From: Anisakis pegreffii
Taxonomy: Eukaryota; Nematoda; Chromadorea; Rhabditida; Anisakidae
Assembly (NCBI GenBank): GCA_035041965.1
Contig: JAPYMA010003058.1
Span: 93,419-157,418, forward strand
DNA: 64,000 nt
Reading direction: 5' to 3'
The notes beneath the pieces are model-generated. The model did not search any database. It was not told the DNA's origin and was given only the letters and a program-made list of their open reading frames with translations. Both the position numbers and the translations under genes were made by a program. Positions 24,672 to 37,861 of the stretch are shown here, one piece after another. Within the stretch, counting starts at the first letter, position 1. Each line of letters opens with the position of its first letter.

Positions 24672-27600
24672 GAGTTTTGATATGGAATCATTTTTGATCT
24701 TCATTATGTGTACAATTGCTTTAACGCTTTAATTGGTCAGTTATTCAGTTGGCTTTTTAGTCTACAAGCGAACGAAATGAGCTTATTTAGTTCATTTGCA
24801 CATTTGATATTCACGTTCCATGGACTAAATCTGTTTTGAATGAACTGTTTTGTGTTTTTACGGATTTGCTTCGTTATTTTATATTTCTTCGGGTTGTTGA
24901 CTTTTGGATTGGTGGGAGATGTTTCATATAGATCCTTCGAAATCGCATCATCCCATTTTCACCTAATCAGCAACATGTCGCTACAAATTACCTTCGTTTC
25001 GCCTAAATAATTTTCCGCAATAGCAGTCTTTGTGCTGATAAGCTTCAACGAGATTTGCGATTTTTTGAAACTGAAATTGTATGTCCATTGATTATATGCT
25101 CGACTGCCCTGAGTCATAATTGTTGGACTGTATGAATAAATTTGTTTATTCGATGTGATCGATGCGTGATAACCCAAAATGTTCGGGTATTTTGGAGTGA
25201 GAATGTTATTAGGTAGAAGAAGGCGGATTATGAACAGATTTGGATGTTTATCATAGCACTGATATGGATTGAATTACTGCCATTATGCCATTCAGTTCAA
25301 ATGGTTTATTCGTTTTGCTTAGTTTTCGTTTTGTTTCGAAACGTCCATTGATCATTTTAAACTAGCTTACCTCAAAAGTTTGCTGTTTGTTTAATACTTT
25401 GTTTTCCCTTCTTTCTTTACCAAATTTCTATCGGCAACGTTTTGCTGATATGTTTCGAACATAGTTCAAAACTGTTTGTTTCTGTTTTAGTGCCTGATTG
25501 ATATTTTTGTGCGTCAATTTTTTTTTGTTTTATTGGATTTGCATTCTCAACTTGATTGTTTGCGCTGCACTCGACGTGTTTGTACGTGTTGCTATTTCGG
25601 TTCACCATTTCATGAATTAACCATTTTGAAGTGATGATTCCCTAAAAACGACCTCTATCATGAATAAAAGTTTGATATTTATGGAGAAGCGTGTAACTTT
25701 TCTGAACCAGATGAATTCTGTGAAGAATCAGTTTGAGTAGAATTGAAGTTTTGAGGCGTAGGAAGTGCTCGCGAAATTAATAAACTTTAACGATTGTGAT
25801 ACGAGTGTGTGCAACTCCTCTTATTGCTATCGAGTTTCTTCCGTACAAGCGAATCATCGCGTACTCAAAAGTTTTGCGTTGTGGATGCAGAAAATTTCGT
25901 GTGTATTTTATTCTTTGTTGAATTGTTATGCGGACATTTTGATTCGTTATAAAATATTGGATTCTTATGATCGATGTTTGGTATTATGGATATGCTTATT
26001 TTGAATTTTTCTTATCGTGCAATTAGTTCAATTAGTGTTATCCATGCTCACTTTTTCAACGGGTTACGTTTTGATGAAAGGTTATACGTTTTGCAGGCGT
26101 TATTTGTTCATGTTTAAAAAATCTCTAAATCACGATCGCATCACATCATTCATTGTTCAGACGTACGGAATTAATGTGTGAATGAATTTCCGTTCATTCA
26201 TTTGAATGTTAATTGGTAAAAATTCAGAGCGATTATTGTCGTTTTCGGTAGTGTGTAATTCGTAATCTGTTATGATATTAATAAATTGTGGATTGTTTTG
26301 ATTGGTTCAGCTGTTCCATTTTATGTTTATTAATAAACACATCCAGTCGACGAATGTACGCTGTTGTTTTCATGTGTATGATGAAAACAGCGATAGACAC
26401 ACCACCACATCACTCACAGTCGACTGTAACGAAATAATATTATGCGCAAAAACGAGACCGAATGCAGCAAACAATACCATAAAAATATTCTCACTTATCA
26501 CGAATCCACTAAATGAAATCCACTCAAACAGTACATAATGCGTTTGTCTATCCTCCACATTCACTCTCCATTAAACATGCCTCCATTTGTTCACTTCATT
26601 TTAAACCTTTATCTGGTTTCGATCATATTCAATGACGACGACATTGCTTCTGTTTGACATTTTTGAATGCTTTTCACTCATATTTCTTTTATAACTGCCA
26701 TTTAATAAAAACTCAACGTGATTTTTTCAGCCATTCCAATTCCACTATAAACTACTTTGATCACTGCCTAATACGTTCGTCAATCGGCCATGAAGTCTTA
26801 ATTATTATATTTTCACAGTTCGCAAACGCTTTCCAGATGTTCGGTTCCATTTTGGGTGAGTGTTTTTAGCCGCTTTGCGCTTTCTCATCGATAGTTTCTC
26901 ATCTGTTGTGGAACGCTTAAATTTGAAACTGCTTATTAAAAAGAGAGTAGTTTATATATGCTTTACTGAAGGATGTTTCCGCTCTTGGGACTCGTCGTCT
27001 CTCAACTTTGTACTGATCATTTTCATCAGTTGCATCACTAAGTAATGAAACAAGAACGCAGTCAATTCATATGCAGCTTATATGCATGTATATGCTATCA
27101 TCATTCATTCGCTTGTTTGAACGTGCATATTGTAGGTGAATATTTTTTCTTTCTGAATTATACATGTGAAGCGAAAAATTGATTGTCGAATTTAATTTAA
27201 TTCTCTGTTTTGAGGAGACGGAAAGGACACGAAAAAAACGATCCATTTGAATGACAACTCAAACGATCGCTCCTCTATCGGACGTATTGAAGTCGGTATG
27301 ATTGATGCAAGAAGTGATAATGTGAAGCGTTGACTAAAAATGGATGGATCTATTTTTTGGTAACAGATGTACTACCGCCTTAGCTTCGTCAATATTTTGG
27401 TACTGCAGAAAAATTGCACATTTTGTTGTTCACTAGAATTATTCACTGTGATTCGAAAGTTCATCCAGTTGCACACATTATTGATTCGCTTAATCATTTT
27501 TTAATGAGTATTTTTTTGCATCTTGAATTTGATGTGATTTATTGGGAGATTGACTGCTTCAATTTCTGAGCGTTGTCATGATCTAATTTTTACCTCATTG

Positions 27601-30600
27601 TTCATTTTATTTTTTTTTCGTTAGAAAATTGAATTTGCTAGAGGTTATCGTACTTAGTTTTCTTGGTTTGAGACCATTTCTTAGGATTCTGTTTATTGGA
27701 TGTCAGTCTTGATTACTCAAATTGTAAGCTTGGTTTTAATCCAACATTCACTTCATCCTTCTTCGTCATTATTTTTTATACACTTTATTTTCTGTGCCCA
27801 GAAACGCCAACTGTTGATTTTCTGTTCGTAATCTCTTGTTACTTAAAAGATCGGTGGGAATTAAACCGTCAATTTTTTAGTACTGTTTAAAGTTAGGAAT
27901 CAGCGAACGAACGAATGGAGTCATCTTTGAAATAGATTGTTCGGAAGAAAATAGTACAAACAAATGCATTTCATTCAAATGAAATCACATAATCCATCTT
28001 AAATCAACGCTTTTGCCTATGGTTTTTAGAAATATAAGTCATAAGTTATCAATTTATTTTATCTTGCTGCTTGTAATTAGCGTTTCGCTTATTGGCGATA
28101 TTTTCAATGCTGAAATGTTTTTATAGTTGTATGCGAGTTTCTAACGACCACATATTTGGGGAAGTATTACTGTAACGTTAAATATCTCGCATACAATTTG
28201 TTTGGCTTCACTTAATATTTTCATGAATTTAGTGTTGAATTATGTGTTTTGTCGTAATTTATATGTTTGATATCATTGAAAAACTCTGTGTTGGTCACTA
28301 AACGATATTTGTAATATTGTTCGGAGATAACTTTCCGTGTAACTATTGAAATTATGAAGACTGATTAAATGTCTTCGTGTTCTCGTCGCTTCCGCTTTCT
28401 GTCCACAATTTTTCACTGTTCAATTCCGATTGATTTTCTGGTAAATGAAAACTTTCAACTGTTCACTGGCGGCTTAAATTACCGAATCCTCATTGGGCCA
28501 AAAAATTATTATTGAATTTTCGCGCGAATTTATTTCAGTACGAAAATACGCGTTAAACTGGATGTTAGGTAGGATACACTTTTCGAAGAGAAAGCTTGCT
28601 CGTCAAACGCATGACTGAAGGTGTTTTATGAACTTTTATCAGTTAAAATCGAAATAAGGTGTTCTGATAAACCCTAAACATTTACTGAATATTTCATGAT
28701 GAATTTGCAGAAGTATCGTCATTTATCAGCCATTTATTTCTTATTTACTGTTACACCAAAAATTTTCGTGCATTTGATACGAGAATAATCATTGGTTCAA
28801 TTATCTTTGATTGACGAAAGTATTCAGCACGAATACGGAAACCTATTATCGTGAGATTATCGCTGTGTAAAGTTATTCTCAGTCGGAAGTAAAAGTTTGA
28901 ACTTTTTTGGACTGATATTTCACTCCTTATGAATACTTCTGCGTTATCAGTTTGTTTTGTTCAATCATCAGCCTCGCTATTCATATCGAATATAAATTTA
29001 CTCTTCCGTTGAGAAAAGTCGATGTAATAATGTGATTGGTGCTTTCGTGAATACGGAACGGTCGTGGACACAGGAATTGACTCGTTCAGAAAACAAAAAT
29101 TCAGCAGCAAAGTGTGTAGTTGCCAGAAAGAAGCAACTCAGCAAACGTTGTTCGTATTAGGACTTAAGAAATTTTCAAATGAAGAATATCAACTGAAAGA
29201 ATCGTTCGATTTGTTAATTATGCAGAGTTCAACAGACGTAAATGCTAAAAGTATTATGTGTTATCAAATTACAATTGATCTTCTGTTAATGCAAATTCAC
29301 CAAGATGGTCTTCGAAAACGAACTTTTTCAAAAAATGGCGATCCGTTTCTGTCATCGAGCTATCTCCGTGATAGTTCGATTTTTTTCTCAGTCTGAATGC
29401 ATCCATGCTACATGATGGCTTACATAAGACAGCAAGATTCCATCTCTGTAGAAAAACGAATAATTAAAGGATTGCATGATAGTTCATTCAAATCGTCCAA
29501 ATGAGAAAGCAGACGATGCTCGGTATGGAAATTTCGAAATTTCATGTCAGATCTCCGAATAATCGCAGTCTATCAAGCTGATGGAAAAGTAAATCACAAG
29601 TAAATGATCCAAAAATGATCATTTCGCGCTGCTGATGACGAGAATCTAATAAGCATTCGCTGTTATTGTTAATAAGTATTTTGATTGAATTCATAGCTTT
29701 CATGATGATGTATGTGACATTTTTACTAAATTGCACAACTGGTTCGTTTATTAGATTCTTTATAATTATATATCGTCTTTGATTCATACACACACCCAGA
29801 TGGGTTCTACTCTGTGTCCTTGCCAGACTCATGCACATTCAATTGTTCCGAATAAATAAACTCATTACTTGTTCACCAGTGTTCAAATGCATTTTGCGCT
29901 GAATTTAATGTGATTTGAAGAGAGGAAAGTTGAAATTGAGAAGGAATATTCGTTGCTTTTACTGATCAGTGCCCTCTCGTACTATTCAAAGTGAATGGCT
30001 AGATGCGACAAAGCTAGTACGGGTTAAAAATGGGCATGACTTCAGGTTCCATAACTTACCTTCACATGATAGTCATTTTAGCACATTCTCTTGCACTCCA
30101 TCGAGTTTTTCAGTGAGGTTTAATGATCTCTTACTGTCAATCACCTCTGAAAGACGTATTAGTGTCATGTTTATGATGTGAATTAGTCATCACTCAGAAG
30201 TGATTCGTAAAGAATCAAGAAATGGAACGGAAAGGAAGTTCTCACGTATCGTATTTCAAGTGGTCAAAAATGTTAAAGTATGACGTTTAATGTAGACGCA
30301 GTAATTGTGTTGTCGCGTTTGCTGATAGCTTAATGTCGTGCTGAAATACTTGACAACAAACTATCGCGTTCTCTTTGAAACAATTATTTGACACGTTCAT
30401 GATATTTTTGCAATACGACATCCACATCACAAGGAAATTGCTCATAAAATTGTTCATTTCAATGTGTTTCGAATGAATAAATAAATGAAATCAATTTAAT
30501 TACAATGTATTACTCAACACGATACGCCTAATATAAACTCATTTTCATTTGTACTCATAATCATTCGCTCAAAGCAATTTTCTCGTTTCAACGATTATCA

Positions 30601-31855
30601 TGAATTGTTTTCGTCATTTGTCACGCCCTCTTCACTTCAGTCGAATCCTTCTCTTGGTATTTCATTCTAAATCAAACAACACTTACCTCACTTCTTCCTT
30701 ATATCCATTCTCACTTCAATCGTTTCCCTCTGTTCGTATCATTTTCCGTTGAAATGAAATCAGGTCGGTTCATTCATTTAGTGCGGTACAACTTTTCCGA
30801 GTTTTTGATAAACTTCAGAGTTTTGAAATTCCACAGTTACAATTTTCATATATTTACCTTTGCGCAATCAGAAACAACTCAATGAATTCAGCAGTAATGT
30901 TAGTGTATTATTTGAGGATAATGTGCACAAATATCAGACGTTTTGCCATGGGAGTGCTGAAAAGAGCAATTATTAACGTCGGTTCAGACGACTTAGTTGT
31001 TTGTTCGTGGACTTTATGTGAATATGATCAATTGTTGATTTCACTGCTAACTGATGCCTTCACCTTCCTCTCGGGATGCAAAGGGTAAAACTGTGCTTTT
31101 TACAGCTTCGGGAAGTCCTCCTCTTGTAGTTTCCATTTTCTGGCATTACGGCTGTCAAGCACTTCAAATATCCTGACTCTTAGTTTTTTGCCGCTTGAAA
31201 TTTGGATGCATCGTTTCTGTTCCTAGGCTGGGCCCATCCTTACTTTGTTCGCATAATTCGTTTTCAAAAGCTGTCGTCGGACAAAAGTGGATGCAATTTA
31301 ATGCTGATGGGTTCCGCAGTTGTGCATACACGAAGTGAATTGGGTGAAAGTCAGTATGAATGAATGAAACGAAGAATGACGTTGTAAAAGAAATGAGAAG
31401 AACAGTTGGAGACGAATTCAACTGAACGATTCCGAGCTGCTCGCCTTGCTGCTCATTGTTTTTTCTGCGAAGAGAATACAACTGGAAAAAACAACTCAAT
31501 TTGTAAATGCAATGAAATTTTAATTTGGCCGAAACCAATTAAAAGTGCAATTCGTATCGATTTGCTGCAGACAGTCGTTATATTGAGTTCAAATTTACCG
31601 GAAAATGGATGGCACACTTCAATAGCACACTCCGCTAGAATAGCGTGTTGCATTAAGTGGCCGTATGTGTGACAGTCTTGGTGACTTGATGTTACACTAG
31701 TCCACAGATTTTCTAGAAATGTGCTGCATGAAATGCACATCTCCAACTGTTTAAGATCGTTGACCCTGTGCACTCAACTGAACGATTCCATTCGATTGCA
31801 TCGAACATACGGCTACTCTTTTGAGTGCTTTTGGTTGTCTGCAGTGATGGCATCC

Positions 31856-32068
31856 GACCGACGGTCGATCGGAAAGTCCAACAATTTCGATCGCAATTCC
31901 AACAGCCGGACTCCGACCGAGCACTTTAGAAAGTCGGTCGGAATTCCGACTATCGGAATGGTTAAAAATCAAGTCGATCGGATTTCAACCGATCCATTCC
32001 GACAGTCGATCGGAACTTCGACGGTCACAATGATGAAAAGTGATGTCGGTCGGGTTCGGTCGGACTCA
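31856..32068 (+). repeat. Three ~70-bp imperfect tandem repeats in an open frame
   Basis: Units begin near 31856, 31925 and 31997. Each carries a variant of AGTCGRTCGGAA, and the block is full of TCGG/CCGA pieces, including the palindrome GTCGGAATTCCGAC. In the + frame 31721-32161 (146 codons) the units encode similar 23-24-residue blocks starting DRRSIG, FRKSVG and FRQSIG, the last two followed by a 'VxRxxxD' pattern. The block is GC-richer than its surroundings. Whether it is translated is unknown. Confidence 0.6.
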
Positions 32069-35000
32069 AAATTGCGTTTAGATGCTGTCACTAGTTGTCT
32101 GTCACAAAATGTGACAATATTAATGCTCGCGCAAACACTCTCCCAAGCAACGCATTATTGATGCACACTGTTGGCATTGTGCTCAAATCCTTCCGATTCA
32201 ATCAGTCTTTAACACTTTCAAGTCGGCTCTGCGAAAGGAAACCTCACCAAAAATTCAACCCAAAATAGCTGAGCTCACAATGGACGTGTCGATATGTAGA
32301 GACTGATTGATGGCTGTCGTTGAACTCATTGATGCTGCTTCTAGCATTGCATATCTCATCTTAATCCATTTAAATGATTCATTTTTAGGTGAGATCATTT
32401 TTAAGATTATACGAAGTTTTAATCTTGATAATGTGATCGTTTTCGTGCTCAGAATTTCACAGAAAAGAATTTTCACTGAAAAGAAAAACGCGAAAGTTAA
32501 AGAAATCAGTTTGAGAAACTTTTTGACATTGAGCCATTTCTATAAAGGCCATTAAAAAGAACGAGGTCTCCTTTCAGTCATGTTTTCATCCAAGTCAAAG
32601 ACATTTTCAGATGAAGATGAAATGATTCAATTGTACATCCTCACTCATTCAACTGACTCCTATTTAATGAAGTTAATAAAATCAATTGATGAAAATGAAG
32701 CTCATCATATCTTTTGACCTTTCTATGGGGCGTAGCTTCATTTCTGCATTTCAAATCAATTCGAATTCTGCATGTGAATTCGAGGCAATTTATTGTTGAA
32801 GATCAGCTCTTGTGGAACACGTCTTCATGATAAGTTCAAGGACAGTTTGTCAGTCTGTTGAGAGATCATACGAGATTATGAAAATCATTTGCTGACTCAA
32901 ATTTGACTGATATTTGAGAAAGAATATTGAAATCCTGTTTCATACGATCTCTTCCACAATGAATGGTTCTTCAAAGCTTTTGTAAGATTATAAACACTGA
33001 AGAGCACATATTCGGTTATCGTCAAATAATCATATAACATAATTTCACTTCTATTTTTTAGAGCTCTGATTGGAATTACATGCATGACTGCTTTTCGATT
33101 CATCATCTGTAACTGCCTTCGTATTGATGTTTTCAGATTTTTTTCTCATTTTCTACACTGTTTAATTTAAAATTATAACAGCAGTATATGCGAAATTTGA
33201 AGGAAATATCAGCTACTAATTCGAAATTTTTTTTGAAATGAATGATGTCCTTGATAAAGTGATTGTACAGATTGAAACTAAGATGGCAATGATGATTTAC
33301 ATTAGTTCAAAGTGTGCTTCAAAGCCATAAATGAAGGCTATCCGAACGAACGTCCAAACAGCGAAAGATTTCGAGAAATGATGGTCGAGAGAGTAGCAGA
33401 ATTCACTTTTGCGCTACGTTTGTGTGGTTATTTTATGACATAAACAAACGACAACGTTCCCAAAAGAGGAAACGAATCATGTCCAATCAACGTAATGCAT
33501 TTTCGATAGAATACATTCACATTGTTTAGATGAATTATACATATTCATCATATTCAAATATTCTTAATAGCTGTGCATTGATACGTAAACAAACAATTTT
33601 GTGTGCAACGAATGAATTAACTCAAGTCTATCGGAACGAAAAACTTTGTCGGAACAAGTTCAGTCAAAAAATTAACTGTGAGAAATTGTTCAAGTTCTAT
33701 CAACTTTACGGTGACATATTGAATCCATGTGGCGACAAATTCTTTAATTTGGTGTACTTTTCTCGCGACTTCGAATCGTTGTTTCATGTTGTGAGCGTAA
33801 TCAAAATGTACAATCGATGCTATTTGAGAATATTTGCTGAACGCATTGCAATTGAGGTAGAGGAAGGATGGGTGGTATCAATTACGATTTGAGAGATGAT
33901 TGAAGAAGCGTTGCATTGCTCAATTTTCGACGATTTAATCCAGAAGCCGTTGTACTCTTTTTGATGACGAGGAATTGATTTGATAACGAAATAAGCGTAA
34001 TTCACTTGGATTTCACAGATTGAGAAAGCGAAAAATGTAGAATGTTTCCAAATGTGGATGACGGAACTTTTAGTGGCATTTTGTAAAGCGTCGAATATAG
34101 CTGTGTACACTTTCATCAATTTCTAAAACAGTCAATGCTATGAAAATTGATCGATGATTCAAGTCATGGAATCTAACACCCGGCCCCTTTATAAAGAATG
34201 CTCTTACATTTTGCATATCACGTTTTTCAATTGCGCATTTGCTTCTTCTCATTCTAGCGATATCCGTAATGTTGCAATGCTGAATGTGTTCGGAAGCATG
34301 TGACCCAATGAATAATCGAGTGCTGGCAACTCAAACGATAACGTCGTTGTATTGCCTCGTTTAGAAAATAGTTGCTGAACGATTAAGGTAGTTTCATTTG
34401 AATCGCTTTTCAAATGAACACAATTGCTGTTGCTATTGCTGTTGAAAGTTCTTTATAATTACGTGGTAACAGCATCATTTGAGTTACGAAATGTCTCTGC
34501 TGTTCACATTTGTTCGAATATCGAATAGTGATTAGAAATGCAGTCGAGCACAAACTCAGAATCAAGGAGATTTGACTAGGGGTGATCGGTCGATAAATAA
34601 GGGTTCGTTCATCAGTTGAGTGTTAAGGATGCTGTGCTGGTGATGAAGCTTTGTAGTCCCGAAGGAGAGGACAGCTCTATGGTAAATGGTTAATGGAAAA
34701 CGATGAAAAAGAGCTAGCGTTTAATGAAGATTCAATTGAATACACACATTCATGCATACTCCTCACCAAACGTATTATTGTCCGTTTCGTTTCATTCGTT
34801 CGTTATTTTACGATGTATCCTGTCACTATCTCTATCTTGTCGATGCCGTTATTAACAGCTCAATTATTCATAATAACTGTTATCTCAAATACAGCATACA
34901 TTTGCTCGTTGTTTTTAGAATCCTTGTCCAGGAATACATCTGGATGCCTATCCAGCAGTACGTCTTTAAATGCAGTATGATGCAACCACACTTCACAATA

Positions 35001-36731
35001 CAGCGCAAATCTTGTCGTCACATGCGTACTTCTAAGCCCCGCCATAAAGTTTTTTCAAAATATCAACAAATCCATCTCGGTCCAAAAATCTAAACCCATC
35101 AGCTCGATTTATCCGTACCTGAAATAGTTATCCATCCCTCCAAATCTCACTAATTTTACCGGTAATTTCACTGATGAAAATTTCGCAATGAGATATTAAC
35201 GCATCTTTGAGGTGAAAAAAATAGTCCATGAAAACATTGTACAGGAGAGTATGGAGTTGAACTAGTGAAGGGGACGATGTCGCATTGTGATGTTTTAATG
35301 CATAGCACAATATGCAATTGGAATTGATCGTTTTCATGTCAGAAGGAATTGAAGAATTCAATGAAATAAATATGTAATGCATACACAAACCTACAACAGC
35401 AACATTTTCCGTTGCTTAGCAGAACAGAATCTTTATGTTTATTGGAGATATGATGTATGTCTCGTTTTATTGAATCATTGAGCAATGCTCAATGAACCCT
35501 GCTGACCATTCTTATTTCGATTAATTGATTAAGTTTTTACATTTCGTAACATTCTTCTTAAGTTTTCACCTGAAATTTCCGCTAAAATATCTATTACAAT
35601 AATAATAATTATAATTTCTTTTCATATTCCAACTACTAGCCCACATGTATCAATGCCAGTAAAATTCTACATACGTTTAGCCAGCAACGTAGAGAAAATA
35701 TTGACTATGAGACAAATAAATTGTAGTCTAAAATCATCGGGATTATAACGGATGCACTTTTCTGCTACATTCTGGCCTGTCCAATGGCACAAATTTGCAC
35801 ATCTGGTCGCCGGAAATATTTGGTCATGTCTTCTTAGAACGGATTTGCTGCGTAATTTACGTTTGCAAACGTTTCTAACAATAGGCCAGGTGCCATTCAT
35901 AATTCTGATCTGCACACTGTTTGCAGTTCTTGATTGTCGACATTCATAACGCAAACATGATTGTTCGCAGTCGATAATGTGTCGTGCTCTTGAAATGACA
36001 TCAAATTATGCTCTCTGTTTATGCTCAAACCTTAGATTCATTGATGTAGTAATGAAAATTTCACCTGAGGTTGAACAGAGGGTGGAATAAGTATTTTTTT
36101 GTGTGGATTATGTGTGAACAAGTAGCCCAAAACCACAAGGAAATCTTCTTCGATACAAATTGATTTCCGGGAAATTTTCAATGCACTAAAGGTTGTGCTG
36201 TAATGTTTCATCTATGCAAACATTATAACGTTTCTCTACGAAGTTTCATCCAAGGAAGTATTATTCTGTCCAGATTCTCATTCATTTGATTTGATTTTAA
36301 ACGAACCCAATAAAATTCAGTCATTTTCTAAAAAAGTAACTGATCATACTTTCAGTGTGATTGCGTTTCCATTCCTCACTTATCTCAAAATGATTTAACT
36401 GATTCTTGTTCTTTTTCATGACTGACCTTGACATCATTCGGAATTCGAAATTATTTCAGTAGTAAATTTCCTCTATTGCATCGTTTCATTATCTGCGACA
36501 ACTACCTCTTGTCATCGGATTCGTTCCATTCAAGCGCCTCATTGCATTTGGTTAATTGCGAAATACAATTGCAGAAACAACGAAATGTCGATGGTTTAAA
36601 AATTTTCACGAGCTACACTCGGTAGCATTGCATTCAATGGATGAATTTCTCAATTCGTTGCATTCAGTCTGTGTAGTGATAGAATATTAGACGACAGACT
36701 GTGGGGCGAAATTGGTATCACCGAAGTGGAA

Positions 36732-36770
36732 GGGTGGGGGGGGGGGAGGGCGGGATGGGAAAAGGAGGGG
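36732..36770 (+). repeat. Poly-G / G-rich tract
   Basis: An uninterrupted run of 11 G (36736-36746) is flanked by GGG runs at 36732, 36748, 36752, 36757 and 36767. It could fold as a G-quadruplex on the + strand. It lies about 1.1 kb before the channel gene's predicted start. Confidence 0.7.
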
Positions 36771-37861
36771 AAGCGAAAGATTTCTGATGGATGAATGAAT
36801 TTTTTGTTCCGGAAGTGTTCTTTGGACAAACGCAGTTCATCTCATCATACAATGCCAACTAACTCCATTAATTTCGCATGTCAAAAGTTCTCACGTACTA
36901 TCAAAAAGAGATCATTGAATTCAAGATGACTTGCTTAATCCCATATTTTTACTAATGCATTATCGTTCCATCAACGAATATTTTTGTTATTGGTCGTATA
37001 AGTCTCCGAAGCTGACTATGAGTGTACATCGAAGGGACAAAGCGACTGATCGCCATTGACCTATTTCATAACACTACGAAGAAACACTAAGCCGATGAAT
37101 TCCCTAGGAACCAATTTCTGAATAGACATACCTAATCATATCTCAAATCAATTTAAGGAATTTCATTGTCAAACCTACGCATGCGACTTGACAAAAAATG
37201 AATTACGAAAGTTTTTGGAGATGAATTTCAGCGGGAACGATGACATCAAATATATTATCCTCACTTCAGCATAATGCCTTAGCATCGACATTAATCTTCA
37301 GACAGTTCCATAACTTTCTCTTTCAGTCATTCTTCGTATTCGTTGATAGTTTACCTTTCTATTGCACCGCCCTCACTTCTTATGATTTTGATTGGCACTT
37401 TTCATTGCGTCTTTTTCCGTTCTGATCATTTAACTCTTGAACTGGATCAGCTATCTTTCAGTCATTAGTGGCATTCGATAGCTTTCGAATTCGATTCATC
37501 CACGTCAGTGCTAATTATAGTAGTTCTGATAACAGCTTAGCGCAATTGTTTTTCGAAGTAATGCTCTACTGTAGAATAGAATGCCACGAGAACAACAATT
37601 GCATCACATCCAAGGCAAACAATTGATCACAAAAATATTTCAGGATGTATAGATTGAACGCTGCAAAGATGAATACAAATTATTATATTGGTATATTATC
37701 GAATAATTCATAACGCAGCAAATGACATCAACTTAACTTCGATAAGCAACGGTATAAAGCAGTCAACAAAAATCCTTAACTGCTTTCTTATGCTGACCAA
37801 CAATACAACGGTGACAACGTTTGGTGATACTTTGTGTCACACAAGAGTAAGCCATATCGCT

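Larger units (their letters stand above)
24672..37861. other. 13-kb interval without a recognised gene
   Basis: No known family or in-phase exon chain could be recognised on either strand between the ankyrin gene and the channel gene. Open stretches of 95-146 codons occur (for example 29064-29396, 31721-32161, 33530-33892), but they lack motifs, convincing splice partners or family resemblance. Part may be the 5' untranslated region or promoter of the channel gene. It contains a GC-rich repeat block at 31.86-32.07 kb and a poly-G tract at 36.73-36.77 kb. Confidence 0.5.

Noticed and set aside
27181..27320. Coding-like stretch resembling a short exon (TIHLNDNSNDRSSIGRIEV)
   Set aside because: Considered as a P-type ATPase-like N-terminus, but no further exons of that family follow on this strand.
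29064..29396. 110-codon open frame in the empty interval
   Set aside because: No motif, no supporting splice sites or neighbouring exons; likely chance.
31164..31538. 124-codon minus-strand open frame
   Set aside because: No recognisable domain and no exon partners; not supported as a gene.
33530..33892. 120-codon open frame
   Set aside because: Low-complexity AT-driven composition and no family resemblance.
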